From Isoetes taiwanensis (lineage: Eukaryota > Streptophyta > Lycopodiopsida > Isoetales > Isoetaceae), in assembly GCA_021234155.1 (NCBI GenBank), contig JAJEKV010000101.1, forward strand, positions 329,986 to 393,985: a stretch of 64,000 nt of DNA. Reading direction: 5' to 3'. Position numbers and translations under genes: made by a program. The notes under the pieces were generated by a model. It did not search any database. It was not told the DNA's origin and worked only from the letters and a program-made list of their open reading frames with translations. Of the stretch, positions 22,901 through 37,900 are shown one piece after another. Position 1 is the first letter of the stretch; every line of letters starts with the position of its first letter.

Positions 22901-25900
22901 CCTGCTCTGGCTTAGATTGAGACAACTGCCATCTGAAACTGGTCGTGATGGATACTAGGAAAAAATAATAAATAGATTGAACCATCATTCAATTAAATTG
23001 GGATTATGTCTATTCCAAAATCGCGCCGTATAAGCATTTTATTGACCATTATATTGAATTAACCACACTTTTGCACTGTGTTCATTTTCGGGCTGGGAAT
23101 ATGCATTTTATGTGAAAATGCAAAGGCATTCAAATATTCGATGCAAATGACCCATATTATGACAGAATGTAGGCAGTTGAAAAAGCAGGAAATTGCCTAT
23201 TAATTCGCACATTCACGGACGACAACGAAATCTAAACAATGAAATTGTAAAGCTTTACGAGTAAATAACAACAAGCAAGTTGCTACAAAACAGAGATTTT
23301 CGTGGTTCAAATCGCGCGTGGCGCGATTTGCTTGGCATAAATAACGCATTACAATAGAACATAAACTACAAAAACTAATCAGATTCATCGTCCTCAGGCG
23401 CTGCAGGCGGTCCTGAGATCCTGTCGATCATGAACAAACCATGCTCTGGATTCCATATAAGATGGATTACAACATCAAAGGGATCAGGATAGAAGCGGAC
23501 AGGATTCATAGCAACGACATCAAGCCAGTCCTGAAGTTCTATTTCTAGCTCGCGGCACCTGCAGAGGTCCGCATGGTTCATCTTGCAGGTAATAGAATGT
23601 GCCATAATAACAAGGAGAAGGCGGAGACCGGTTTTATTAGGGGCTATTTCATGCATACCTATTTATACACACCAAAATTATTGACAGTATATACCTACAA
23701 ATTATTGCAAGTATAACAAACCGTACACATAATATAAAAAAATAATACGTACACAGAACCAATAATGCTGATAAAAGAACACAATATATATTCAAAACCT
23801 TTCGTATAAAGTATATTTCATATTCAAAACTTTTTGGAAAGTGTATTTCCTGTATACATATATATCAAAAAGTTCCCTTTCTAGGGCGATTTTCTCAAGT
23901 TCCCCATCAATTTCCCCGTCCGATCAAGGTGTGGGGTATAGTGTGTGTATCTCTTTGACCGTTTTTCCTGAAGCTATTTCTTGCGGGACACTAACAAAGC
24001 GAAGCGGAAGTCATCTTTGTCAAAATCTTGAGGATGATAGGATGGCGGATTCAATGGCTGTGGATCGATTGAAGCAACACTTTAGGAGCGTCATCATCCA
24101 CAATGATTATGCCTTCCTTATCCTCAACACCTAGGGCATCCATCATGTTGCGCAAGCATTTCACAAATATCTTTTACCTGTCGGTTCTTTAGGGTTTGTG
24201 AATGAAGCACATTTGCTTTGATCCCAGATGGACGCCCAATTTCTATTTAGCTCGGGCACTACTTTCAAAACATCCTCAGATATTTCTATGCTCCATGGAT
24301 GACCAAATTGCACTGGCGAAAACAGTCAAGGCCTGGTCCAACATCTCCTTCCGGATAAGGGCGGGTAAACATATTTGGTAATGTGTCTCAAATGGTTGTT
24401 GCGCATACCATGACTTTTCAAATGTTGCTTTAGGTAACGTTCTACATAGCACACCATTCAAATCAAAGACCCGTACTTTTGGGAAGCCAAATCATTTACG
24501 TAAGGAGAACAATAGCGTATGAGATGAAAGAAATGGAAAACAAAAAGCAGCGCCCGGTAGCGATTTCATGAATGATGCATGTCAACATAATTCAAAAGTA
24601 TGCTCTAGGAAACTCCAAATCGCGCCCGGTAGCGATTTCTATAAGCTTCTAGTTTGAAAAATGCATGGATATCAAAAAGGAATATTGTCCGATACCTTTT
24701 CGTCTTCATCATTCCCGTGTTCTCTTCATCCCTTGCATCTTTATTCTGAATTGCCTCCGGTCTGCTAGAAGCACCAACCACATCAGTTGAGATCTGTATA
24801 GTGTGAACTACGCTTGATAGTTCATTACTCTTTACGCTAACCTGGCTAGTGTTATCAGATTTGGAGTCCGCTTCATCATCAAGATTGTTATTATCATCAT
24901 CCTTGGCATTGTCATCTTGGTCTATATTTTTGAGGCCAAGAATGTTCCACGGGCATGTCGATAGGTACTTGGAGATCGGGCTGCTCGTCCATGTCATCCA
25001 TGAAGTTGGTGCCACGCAATGCCTGTCTCAGACTCTCCCGTTCCTTAAGCAAATCTGAAGGTATTTCGGCCTTAGAGCTAGAAGCTTTGTTTTTGCCTTT
25101 GCCGATTGGTCCCCTAGGGGCTTCCTCTAGTACTTTCTCAAAGAAGAGGTCCAAAAATTTCGGCTCGATCATCGGAGACGGCGCCCGGCATTTCCTTGCT
25201 AACTTCAAAGCTTCTCTACCGATGTAACCTCCAACGTGAAGTTCCCAGCAAGTTGTTCCCAATGGACAAAATGCTTCAATGAGATACTGGGAAAGATCCA
25301 TAGAGAACCCGTTCTTGTTTAGCTTCCCCTTATGTGAAGTTAGGAGCTCATACTTAATGTGGCCCACAAGAACTGGGTCGTCCTCGTTTTCTTCCTCATC
25401 CTCCTCTTCCTCCTCTAACTCTTCCACGACCTTGACAGCCTTCCCCTTGTCTTCTTGCTCCAGATAGAAGACGTTTCGCAGGATGCGTTCATCTAACTGA
25501 TAGCACTGCCATGCTAGTTTCTCTCCATCTGCTTTTCCCTTAAGCCTTTCATATTCCTTATCATCCATAATGGCTATCATAATAATAAGCACATGAGAAA
25601 GTTTACTTGCTGTGCTGAAGTCACTGTCCTTGGTTTCATCTATGAGGATCGCCTGTCGTATGACTTTCACGCATTCTAAGTCATTTGCAGCACTTAGAGC
25701 ATATGCATAGGACATGTCGGAGGGACATATAGTGACGATTGTGTAATGCATTTCTGTCGTGCAACCACTGCATATGTTGAAGAACGTATTATAGTCTTCA
25801 AGTGACCATCTGGCGCCTCGACTATCAAGCACGAAGAGTGTGATATCATGAGGACCTTCACCCACTTCTGGCAAGGCACACTTGAAACCAGTGGACACTT

Positions 25901-28900
25901 GATAAAAAAATGTGGATTCCGTCTCCGGGGTCTGCTTCACCAACGCGACTTTTCGTTTCAAGTCGGATGCAACTTTTGTGTGAATTCCACTGATCTTTGC
26001 AACGTTCTTCAACTTCTGCTGCTTGACAAAGTCCTTGGACCAAAATACATACTTCTTTAGGTCGTCGTTGGAGACGTTATACTTTTGCATTAGTCCTAAC
26101 TCCGACAAGCGACCACTCACGATGTAAGCCTTTGCAATTCCTCACCAAGCTGCCTTCTTGAGCACTCTAATATTCTTCAGCTCGTCGCATGCATCTTCAA
26201 AGGATTCCATAGCCTTTGTTCTTTGAGGTTTTTCTTGTAAAGGATTTCCTTTCTCGATTAACCTATCCAAGGCTGAGATGAGTTCTTGATCTTCTAATCC
26301 ACAGGCCTTCCTCATCTCTGTTATATGGATATCAAAATTGATGTGTCAACGGAGGAAATCTTCCTTGTGAATCAGCAACTTCTTCTCCACGTGGCGTCCT
26401 GAATTCATTCCATTTCTCCCATCACGGGATCCGAAGCAAAAACTATCTTGCGAGGCATCCTTGGGCACGGTTGGTTCTTCTACAAAGATCACCCTTTTCA
26501 TCTCCTTTTTTTTTCTTTGATCTGGTGCTCTTGGTCTTGTCCCGTATTATAGTCCCACTAAGTGTCCTTTCCAAAGAACTTGAATTCGGCTTTTGGGTAT
26601 TGTCGCCCCCGGTAGGCATTGGCTTCCCATATTCAATCCAGCGGTTCCGAGCATGCCTAAGTTGCTCTATATAGGGGGTGCAAGGAATAACCGTTAGCTT
26701 TATAATCGTGAATTCAAACAATCCTTCTAGTTTATAATCCGCCCACGCTGCGATTTCATATTAGAAGGCAAATCGCCCGGCGCCGATTTGCCTTAACTAA
26801 ATAGCAAAGGGTTTTGAAATAGTAGATGGTTCTAGTCAAATAAGCAAATGCGGGCGCGATTTTATATTAGAATACAAATTGCGTGGCTCAACTTGTATTC
26901 TAATATAAAATCGCGCCAGCGCCGATTTGCTTATTTGACGGAAACGTCTACCATCCTGGAACCCATTGCCTTCTACTATGAAATCGCTACCGCTGGCGAT
27001 TTGGTATCTGAAAAATAAAAATGTGGGAAGAGAATTACCTTTTGTATAGGAAAGTTTTTCCCATGTCATTTAGGAGTGCGCTTATTTATTTCACTAGTTC
27101 GGCGGTGTTGTTGACCGGCTTTCGGGGAACCGCGGTTTACGACGAGAATCTGACTTATAGAACAAGCCGATTCCCGGTATCTTTGTGCCTTCTTGATGAG
27201 AATCTTCTAGGCCTCTATTGAATCTGGCCATCTATTATCATAAAATGTATGTCTGGGTTCTCGATGAAGTCCTCCAGCTTGCTCCAGATGATTACCTTTT
27301 TTGTTCTGGTATCGTAAGGCACTACATCTGCAGGCATTGGCACCTGCCCTGGATTTTCGATCATGCTGTTCAATATCTCCAAGGAGTGCTGCTTGTCATA
27401 CCTTCTGCTGATATAAATAGCTTTAGTGGATCTGAAAAGCCTGTCCACGTTGACTGGATGTGTGAAGCTGAGGCCCAGTGGATACTTGTCGGCATATTTC
27501 TTCAGTTTGCTCATTGCCTCCAACTGCCTGGCCTTGTCATCGTCACTTGTAAGGCCTGCTGTCACTTCTGTAGTTTCCCTGCCTCTAGAGCTAGCTTCTT
27601 CCTTGTCCTTCACTGCCTGTAAGTAGACACTGCCCGAGGGCCTCGTGCTAATGGCTCGTCGAACAGCTGTAAGCCCCTCGCATATTCTTCTAGGAGTCAA
27701 TGGCTTCGCCACTGTCCGATAAATTTGAAGAGGTTATCGGCCATGTCGTCGATCTTAAAGCGATCTCTTTAAAAGAGCTTCGCCTTTGCATCGATTGATC
27801 TTCTTTAGGCTTTTCTTATGTTTTTGGCCCACTTCAACTAGCCAGAACGAGAAAGAATGGATCACGTGCTTCACATGTAATAAGAATTCCTGCTTCTTCA
27901 TTTGATCGGTCTCTCTTAACCTTGACATGAATATGAGGTCTGTCTTCCCACCGGTTTTGAATATCTCCACATACCATTCGACCCCTCTATAAGATCTTCT
28001 TACGGACATGGAGGTTCTACGAGCCTTTATTATTCCGGATGTATCTTCTAACGTCAATACATCTTTGCAGTGCATAACGGTAACATCTTCTTACGTCCTT
28101 TTGCCTTTTTGGGTTGTAGAGGTCTCGCCTTGCTTGGTCCTCCCTCTTTTGATTGTCTTTTGTGATCCTGTGAAATTACAGCACATGGGTTAATCTTTTT
28201 ATGCTCAAATAAATCTTTGTCGACACATATGCAAAAAAGCGCTTGGCGCGATTTGAAAATGAATACCGCGCAAGTTCATTTAGTTTATTGGGGTCAGGGA
28301 GCGGGTAGCGTTTTGTCCCAATCAAAATGCAACAAATACGCGCTTGGCGTTTTTAGAAGTGACCTGAAAGATAAAGAAACTAATGTAATGCCTAATTAAA
28401 AGCTGCGCCCGAGCGTTTTGTCCGAATCAAAATGCTTTCGGGACACAACTAACTATAAAAATGCAACTTAAAGAGTTGAATCTTCATCGAGGAGGACACA
28501 ACTAACTATAAAAACACAACTAGCTCTTGAATCTTGTTCAGCTAAGTATACAAGCTTCAAAGCGGCACATACAAATTAAAGTACACATTAAGCATTTGTT
28601 TCCATACATTTTTGGGACATATGAACTCAAACATTAGAGGACACATGCTTCTTATTGGATAATAACTTTTATTCTGAGAAAAACATCCTAAAACCCTAAC
28701 AAAAAAAGGGACCACGAGAGATCAATTCTGAACAAAAACAGGATCAATTACGGGCTTGTTGGATTTGTGCTTTCTACGTGTTCAGCAGCCCTCCGGGCTT
28801 TGCATTTGTGCTTTGGACTGTAAAGCCCACCTCTACCCGGCGCCTGCGGCGGCGGCCGAGATCCTCTAGGCGCCATTGAACTGCAAGTGCGGATAGTATG

Positions 28901-31900
28901 AGAGGCTGGGATTTTGGTTTAAACTTATATGTATCGTTCATAATCTTGGCCGAGTCAGATTTAAAACCGTAAATTCAAATTCGCGTCCTTTTAAATTTAT
29001 ACCGCCTTAATTAACCGCCCGTCCCGGCTCATTTACAAATTTAAAATTGTGTTTTTTCTTTTTTAGTGCAATTTCAAGAACCATTAATTATTAATTTCAA
29101 AGAAATGCATATGTGGCAATCTACTACCACCTAATCGGCCACCTACTATCGGGCCCCAAGATCATTCCTACTATCGAGCGCCAAGATCATTCCTACTATC
29201 GGCCCAAGATCATTCCTACTTCGGGCGCCCAAGAACAATCTTCTATCGGGCGCCTACAATCCCATTCGATCGAGCCGCCTTCAATCCCATTCGATGTCTG
29301 GCTGAACTATGGTGAGTGTGATTCCATTCGAATGCATTCTCTTGTTCTCTATTTTTAGTCCTCTATTTTTTCCAATGAATTACGGTTCTTTATCGATTAA
29401 TGGGAGAAGAATGCTATCTTTTAACAACAAACTTGAAGCCTAGGTAGGCTTATGTAAAATCGAAGATCTGAATCCAAATTCAATGTGTCATGGTGTTCCT
29501 CTTGGAAACTTGTTTTACGTAAGATTTCCATTATAAAGCTGCAATTATGAAGATGAGGCTCTTCCAAGAAGACATCCCATTGGCGTCACGGTTGGTGAAA
29601 GTGTGGGCACATTTGTAGCATGGCCAAAAGAACGTCCCGAAAAAGGTATGTATATTTGGATATTCAAAAAAAATATCATATCATATCATCTGCGTGATGT
29701 TGTGAACTTTGAATTCTTTGATGGTCTTTAGCTTGTCTTATCAACCCCATGAAACTACACATTAATGAAAATATGTAGTTTCTTGGGGTTGGTCCTCTTG
29801 GGCTGGAGGGCATCCACGAGATTCAATGTTTTCGACATTGCATATAAAAAAAAAAAACTAATGACAGAAAAGTATAGTGCAAAATTGCGCCAGGTAGCGA
29901 GTTTGTATTCATATTCAAAAAGTTATGTACATTTCTTCTTACGCAAAAATGCGGTAGCGAATTCTTTCTATCTCTACAATATGTCACCGCGGGCCCACTT
30001 CATCTGCCCAATCCATAAGAAGTCCCACCTGAACCACCTGATATGGCCAGGATCCTCATCTTCCCTCTGGGATGTCGAAGTCTCCAAACCCAGTGTTGTA
30101 TCGATCCACGATACTATAAATCAAATCCTTGTACTTATTTGTTGGCATGAGCCTTACTAAGAGCATGAGGAGTCCGATATGTCCATAGATGCGATGGAAG
30201 TGTACCCATGGCCCTGATACAGCTGTCTAATGGATTCTCCAACTCTCTTTGAGCGTTTTGAACAAAGACACTCAAGTAATATCTTGTGCGGGGTCGAGTT
30301 GATGGTCGTCCGGGGAACTAGAACCAGCCGGTGTATTTGAACCAGCCGGTGTCCATGCATAAGGAAAATCCATGGCACTAGAGCGAGAAAAGTAATTAGC
30401 ACCGGATCTATTTCACACGCTACCGCTTTGGCCATTTGTATAGAGCCGTATGAAATTGAAATGCCAAACTAAAAATGCGCGGCGCTGGCGATTTGATTAA
30501 CCTAGTGGAAAACGTAACCCAAAAATAGAAATGCGCCAAGCGCGATTTCTCCCATTCCAACATATTATTCTAACAAAATGCATAATGCGAGAATGGAATC
30601 ACGAGAATTCAAAATATAAAGCGATATTAGTTCATTGTTTAGTTCATTGTTTTAGTTCATTATTTAGAGCAGATAGAGGAAGAGCTAGTGAAGATCTATG
30701 ATCTATGATATCATAGATCATAGAGCAAGATCATAGAGCAGATATGATCTATGATCATTATTTACTTCATTATTTCAGATCATTAATTAGAAACAGGATA
30801 GAGGAAGAGCTCGTGAAATAGAATAACTTCATTATTTTAGATCATTAATTAGAACAGATAGAGGAAGAGCTAGTGAAATAGAATAAGAAGCAGATCATAT
30901 AGGCAAGATCCTGAGAACAAGATCATAGAAGCGGGGATATTACGATTCATGTAAAAGTAACTGATTAACTGATTAAATTAACTGTGGTAAATATACTGAT
31001 GCATGTAAAAGTAAATAACATGCTTTCTGTAAAATAACTAAAAGAATGAGAGATACTAACCTATTTGTGTTCTGTACCCGAGAATTGAGCCTTTGACTTG
31101 AAACCAAAAGATCGAAAACCAAAGTAATAGCAGCTAGAAGCCGAAAGTAGCTTTAACACAAAAACCAAAGTTATTCAAAGTCAGAGAGATTGTACAGAGC
31201 CGAAAAACCTTGGAGAATTCTGCCTACAAACCTTGGAGCCGAAAACAACTTTGAGCCGAAAACCCTAAGCTCGAAAAGCCGAGTTTAAAGCATATAGAAG
31301 CCGAGTTTAAAGAAGATAGAAGTCGAAAAGTCGAGATTGATGCAGATAGAAGCCGAGAAGCAAATAGAATTCGGGATTGAAGCAGATTGAAGTGTCTAGA
31401 TAGCCAGATTGAAGCAGATAGATAGCCGAAAAGCTTCAGCGGATAGCCTAAAAGCTCAGCGGATAGCAGAAAAAGCTCGGCGGAATGAAGTAGATAGATA
31501 GATCGAAAAGCAGATAGCGATAAGCTCGAAAAGAGATAGCCGAAAGCTCGGCTGAAAATTTTGCGAGTTCGAAGGGTATACCAGTGAGGAGTTCGAAAAG
31601 CGCACGAGTTTGAAGTTCAAAGAGAGAGAAAAAAAGCTGGAAAAGTGGGAAAGGGATTGTAAACCGGAAATAATAATTTAAAAATTTAAAAAATTTCAGA
31701 CCGCCATAATAAGCTACTTGAACATTTATTGCAAGGGTTATATAAGTTATAAGATTTAAGGTTAATAGTTTTAAGGTTTATAAGTTAAGGTTATTAGTTA
31801 AGGTTAATATTTTTAAGTTCATAAATAAGGTTATAAGTTTAAAAGTTTATGAATTTGAATTTAGAAGTTTTAAGTTTTAGAAGTTTTAGGCTAAGGTTAT

Positions 31901-34900
31901 ATTTATTGAAGGTTAGAAGTTTTAACCTTACAACTTCTAACCTTAAAAGTGCTAACCTAAAGCCTTAAAGTTGTTTTTAAGGTTACAACATTAAAGGTTA
32001 TTATAAGTTAATATATTATAGGTTAACTTATTATTATTATAGATTAAGTTATTATAGGTTATTAAGGTTATTATTAAGGTTAACTTTCATTTAAGAACAT
32101 GTTAGGGAGATGTTATTTGGATATGCTAACTTACTATAGGTTTTTATTCATTTTAGGTCAATGGCATGCAAAATGCTAAATCCTTCAAGGCCCCCAATGA
32201 TGGTGATCAAGGCAAAGAAAAATCCCCAACTAATGAAGATGACAAAGATGATGGGAAAGGAAAGGAAAAGACCAGAAATGAAAAGGATGAAGATGACAAA
32301 GATGATGGCAAAGGAAAGGAAAAGACCTCAAATGAAAAGGATGATGCCACAGGAAAGGAAATTGTACTTTATACTAGGGTCGATTGGAAAAACAAAAAGG
32401 TCAAGATCCTGCATGCATGCAACAGAGAGGCAGTAGGAGAAGGGATTATTGTTCTAGCAGATCCTATCAATGCAGTGAATGATGAAAGATTAGGGGAGGA
32501 CAGGTTAGGTGTGGCAATCTCAAAATTATATGACAATTGGAAGGAAAAGGGTTCAGGCAAACAAGAATGCCTAGCTTGTGTGAAGCAACTAGAGGTTCCA
32601 ACTATTGTTGCATGGCCTAGGGACAGTATTCAACTGGAGGGGAACTACACGTTTCCTATAGATGTAGAACCATTGTCAATAATGTTTACACAGTGTAGCA
32701 AGAGGCCACTTCCAACTTTCAAACATTATCCCACCAAAAGATGTAAGTCAGATTATGATTGTTCTCCTGAAGCCCTGATGCAGGTTAGAGGAAGTGAATG
32801 TTGTTGGGCCTCCTGTATTAGAATGTTCACAATAGAAGAGATGGTGGTAGCAAGAGCTACATATCAGGAACATAAGTGTGATAGCAGGAGGAATTTCATG
32901 TACACCATATTTGGCTATGCAATTCAGGATGAAAGATCAAAGAAGAAAAGATTCCCATTGAATGGAAAGTGGATATGTTCAAAAGCATGGATGGCTATAC
33001 ATGGAATTCCAACCTCTTCTTGGCACAACTGGCAAAAGAGACATGAAAATGGTAGTAAAATTGCATTGCATGGGAACAATGGCCTGGTAAGGCCTACCTC
33101 AAGAACTATAGCTGCAAAGGAAATATTTGAAAGATATGTGGATTTCAATGCAAAAACATGCCACATAAGAGTAAGAAGGATGAACAGGGGTAGAGTTATT
33201 GTTGAAAAGAGATTGCCATCCCATTGTACCCGAGGAAGAGCATATTAGAGGAAATAAATGCATTGCTTGGGAACTTGGGTGGCCTCTATATCCCAGCCCA
33301 GTTTTAGTAGGCTATGGAATAGGCATTTCAAGCATGTGACCATAGCAACTTCAAACAACTTTGCCAAGTGCAATTTATGTGCCAAGTGAAGGAGACACTA
33401 GATAAGACTGCGTGCAACCAAGTCTAAGGGCAAAGATAAGGGAACATATGAAGGACCATATGACGCATCAACTATCATGTAGATCAACTTATTGGATGTG
33501 GAGGACCTTATATCCAATGGAACCTAATAACTATCTATGTATTATACATGATAAAATGGACCAACAGAAGACTTGTCTTCCACAATTCAAGTACATTCCT
33601 AAGTCATGTGGAAGATCATACCCTTTGCAGATTTCAATGATCAAAGCAATATTGCATGGGCAGTCTCGGACCTATTATGGCCATTTCAGTTTAGAGTTGT
33701 GGAGTGATGGTCCAGATTTTCACATTGGGAGTATCATGAGGTGTTTAAGAAACTATGAGAAGGGTTACAATGGTCACCCTCAGGATCCTACAATTACTAG
33801 CCAGGCACTACATAGTGCATTGTTGGATGGAACCCCTAATAGTATTGAAAAGTTTAGCAAGGCAAGATTTAGGAGGAATGGACCTAATGAACATGTTGGA
33901 GCTTCAACATCTCGTGCTAAACCTCGAGATCTGCCCGAAAAGTTCCTCTTGCAACTAGATAATTGTCTTTGGTCAAAATAAGAACAGGTGGATGTTTTCT
34001 TTCCTATCCTACTTAACAATTTGTGGGTGTTTTTGAAAGAGTCAATTTGGGGTTCCTAATGCCCTGACATACTCATGAGGATGTGGATGCATTGTTTGGA
34101 AAATATAGTCATGTATTGAGACACAGACGGCTACCAACTTTCCCGGGCTATTGGAAATATTTCATGGATGTACAAATCCATCTCCTATAGGATCTATCAT
34201 AGAAGAAGTGCCTGATTGGAAGAGTTTTATGGATGGTTATGCTCTCGACATGGAAGGTCATTCTAGACCTCTTCAATTCACTTTTGGGTGAGAGAAGGGA
34301 TTCCAATCATGCAATGGAAAATGAGACCTTCAGAGGAGAAGTGGAGAGGTGGGGCAGAAATTTGGCGCAGGGATGCAAATGGCAAGCCTATGATACCTCC
34401 TGGTCAACCAAAAGCTCTAAAACCAACTGAAGAAGTCAAGCAATTGGGATTGACTAAGGATGGCATCAATGACTACATCAAGCATTGGCAAACTAATTCA
34501 GATGACACAAATCGTGCATTGATAGATTATTGGAAGAAGGTGATCAACTTGTTGGATGAGGTAGACACATCCTCCAAAGAGTTGAAAGAAGGGTGGTTCC
34601 CTAAAAGTAAGTGGAAAACATTAGTCTGCCGACGAAGATGATGGTACCATTAGTAGCATTGTGAAGGCATATGCTCCTCCTCAATCGATAAACACTATGT
34701 TGGTCCTAAGAAGGATAGGCCAAAATATCTAGGCATGGATTCTTATGAACCTTCTACTGACGTGGAGTGCAACCAATTTGTAGTAGTAAAACCAGCAGAT
34801 CTAGAGACCTATCCAGTGTGGTTGGGATGGACTATCTCGGATATTTGCAAAGAAGAAGGTGATGTTAACTTCAATAAGGTGCGCGTGGAATGGTGGTGTC

Positions 34901-37900
34901 CAAAGACATCGGTTGAGTAATGTCACCCATAAAGAAAGATATTCGCATTGTTGGACAAAGAGGTGGAGGAGAAATCCAAGTGATCCCGATCTTTGGCTAG
35001 ACATTGAAACCGTATTGTACTGTGGACTCCAAAAACTATTCCTAGTAAAACAAATGAGAGTTACAATACCTCGGGATGTAAGGAATAAGGTTCTCATATC
35101 CTTGGGGATGCTAGTGGAAAAATGAAAAACAATTACTATGTATCTTTTCTACGCTAATAAAAAAGTTGTGTACTACTTGAGTTCCATGATATATGATTTT
35201 GTAATTTGAAGTTAAGGTGTGAGTTTATATTCCCGTGTGTGATTATATGTTAACGTCTATTCTAGTCTAAGGGCAACAAAGTTACTAAAAAAGTGAATTT
35301 AACAAAGTTACTAAAAAAGTGCAATATAAAATTTATCCCAAAATTAAGACATAATCCCAATTTAATTGAATGATGGTTATTGGCTTATACTTCACTTGTG
35401 ATTGAGGAGTAAGTTTCCTGCGTAGAATCATCAGTCAGTTCATCAGGTGCCATTCTCATGTCTTCGAATCCCTTTCTCACCACGTCTATAAAAAGGGCAG
35501 CATCAGATTTGTACTGGAAAATGCACAATGAACGGACACATTAGATGATGTAGCAGTAGCAAATAAGAGGAAAAAAAGTGAGAAAATGAAGCAAAATGAT
35601 TGTCAGATGGACTAGATGAATACCTTTCCTGAAGGCCAAATTCCAGCACTATGGGTCTTCAGTCCTAGCCATGCAGGGTAGAATCTTAAAAACAGATTCG
35701 AACATCACATTATAAATACATTAAGATATAATCTATAAGGCTACACAACCATTAGAAATCACTAAATGCACAAGATTATTGAATGTACACAAAATCTGCT
35801 TGATAGTAACTGGTCGAATACATTGATTGAACTGCAACTAAAAGGAAGCAGTATTGCATGGAGAATCTTAAAAGCTAGCCTCTCCATCTCAATTTTGCAG
35901 ATGATACTCTCTTACTGCAAAATGATAACCAAGCTTTCTACGCCCCATGACCATGGCAGCTCGTCAAATTTGAAGCTTAATATGATCCAGATCCATCTGC
36001 TAATTGCTAAGTTGTGGCATGTAAATGAGATATACCCATTATTTAAATAATATTTTTGAGCCCCCTAAACTGTGCAAAATATGAATTTTTGAACAACTTA
36101 ATAGTAAATGTAGCATTCTTGCTAAGAAGACAGAAGAGCAAACTTCAACGCAAGCATGCGCTTGTACCAGCTACTTTACTAATAATTATGCACCTGTAAC
36201 AACTAATAGAATAGAATAGAATAGAATAGAATATACACTAACGTCCCTCTGGCCGTGAGGCCCCCAGACTTGTGTAGCATCCTGCGAGCTCCCAAAGGGT
36301 GCTGCCAGCAAACAGACGCATAGGTTTTATGTAGCCATCTAGCGGGCTTCTCTTGTTCTTTATATTACCCGCATCGTGCTTATAGCTGGCTTCTTGGCCA
36401 TACACAATGCATCGCTATAAAACAGCTTTTGAACTCAGTACTTTGTAGGGCCTCTCGATCCGCCCTTATCCGTGCTTCTCGATTATTAGCCCTCTCTTTG
36501 TGCACCCCCTGTCTTATTATCATTTCTTTTTATAGCTTTTGCTACATCGTGAGTGTCTCTTCTTTGTCCATCAGTCTTTGGGAGTGGGAGATCCCAATCC
36601 CTTGTTAAATTTGGACCTTATGTCTGTAAACCGGGCACTCTTTTACCATGTGCTCTTAGCCTTCTATTTTTCCCGAGTCACATACTTTCGACATATTAAG
36701 CTCTGCTCTATCTATTTTCCTCCATCTATCTTTCTCAATTCGGAGGTCGTGGCTCCCCATCCCCGACCGCCGGCGTTCCCGTTACTTTATTCAACATGCT
36801 TTGCTTCTGACGTGATATGCCCTATCATCCCTTCGGATTGAAGGTTCCCAATAGCCAGTTTTGCCTTTAGGCCCTCGGTGGTGTCACCCAAATTTCTCCT
36901 CATTGTTCTTGCTTTTGTCCATTCTTCGGCCCCATCCAGGTAAAACGTATAATCCTCGGCTTAGTTGCATCCCCATACTTGCCGCCCACTTCGCCAATTC
37001 GTTAAACCATCCCTTGCCTTTGTTATGTCTTTTGCTTTGCTGATTCCTCTATCGCTAGTGACGACAGCTTTGTCCTCTTCCCATAGTCATTGTCCTTTAT
37101 TAGGTACCTAATTGTTCTTTCCCATGCCCTCACTTCCATTGGCTTTTCCCCTGTCTCATATAAGATTGTTGCTAATGATGTACCTGTCTTCACCTGAAAT
37201 TCCTGCCCGTGCCATTGCCTCAATATGCCTTCTTGTTTTTCCCATTTCTTCTCTGATAGGCCTGATCCCCATGTCTCACATCCGTACAGCTGTGTTGATG
37301 CTACTATTGTGCTAAATAGGTATGCTTTGATTTCCCAGTTGGTGATCCTATTGTTGTTGCAATAATTCATCATGATGTAATAATTGCCTATTGCTGCTTG
37401 GAATCTGGTATCCGCTCCTTTTGACCACTCCCCATGTGTGTCGATCCCGGATATCCGCACCTCGTGGCTTCTTCTAGTTCCTTCCCCTTGTATCTAAAAT
37501 GGCCCGTGTTTTATCTTTGTACCAAACTATTTTTGTTTTTCCAGTTGATTGTCGGACCTGTCTCCGCACAAAATTCTTCTAGTATCTCTAGCATTCTGTG
37601 CATCCCTTTGGCTTTGGTCGCCATCATACCTAAGTCATCCGCATATAGCATTATTGGGACTTTTGTTTTCCCTATCATTGGTGCTTCACTGTCTCCCCGT
37701 CTCTCATTGACAAATTCCTGTAGGGCATCTATGTATATCCCAAACAGTGTGGGTGATAGTGGACATCCTTGCTTTACTCCTGTGTCGCATTCTATGGCTT
37801 CTCCTTCCCCCATCTGTTTTGGCATATACCTTTTGGTATAACCTTGCAATTGATCCTACTAACCCTTCTGGTGCTCTTAGTCCTATTAGTCTAAGTAGAA

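Larger units (their letters stand above)
22980..35378. mobile_element. element C, complete 12.4-kb DUF7869/ParB-MTase transposon
   Basis: Terminal inverted repeats of about 32 bp: left begins AACCATCATTCAATTAAATT, right ends with its complement at 35378. Flanking ATTG at 22976-22979 and 35379-35382 is a 4-bp target duplication. Removing it leaves a 62-bp intron with normal ends between two in-phase exons of the antisense host-type gene, so both boundaries are independently supported. Cargo: a small TATA-driven gene, an NIF-like phosphatase segment and a ParB/methyltransferase-like gene on minus, and a DUF7869 gene on plus. Confidence 0.88.
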
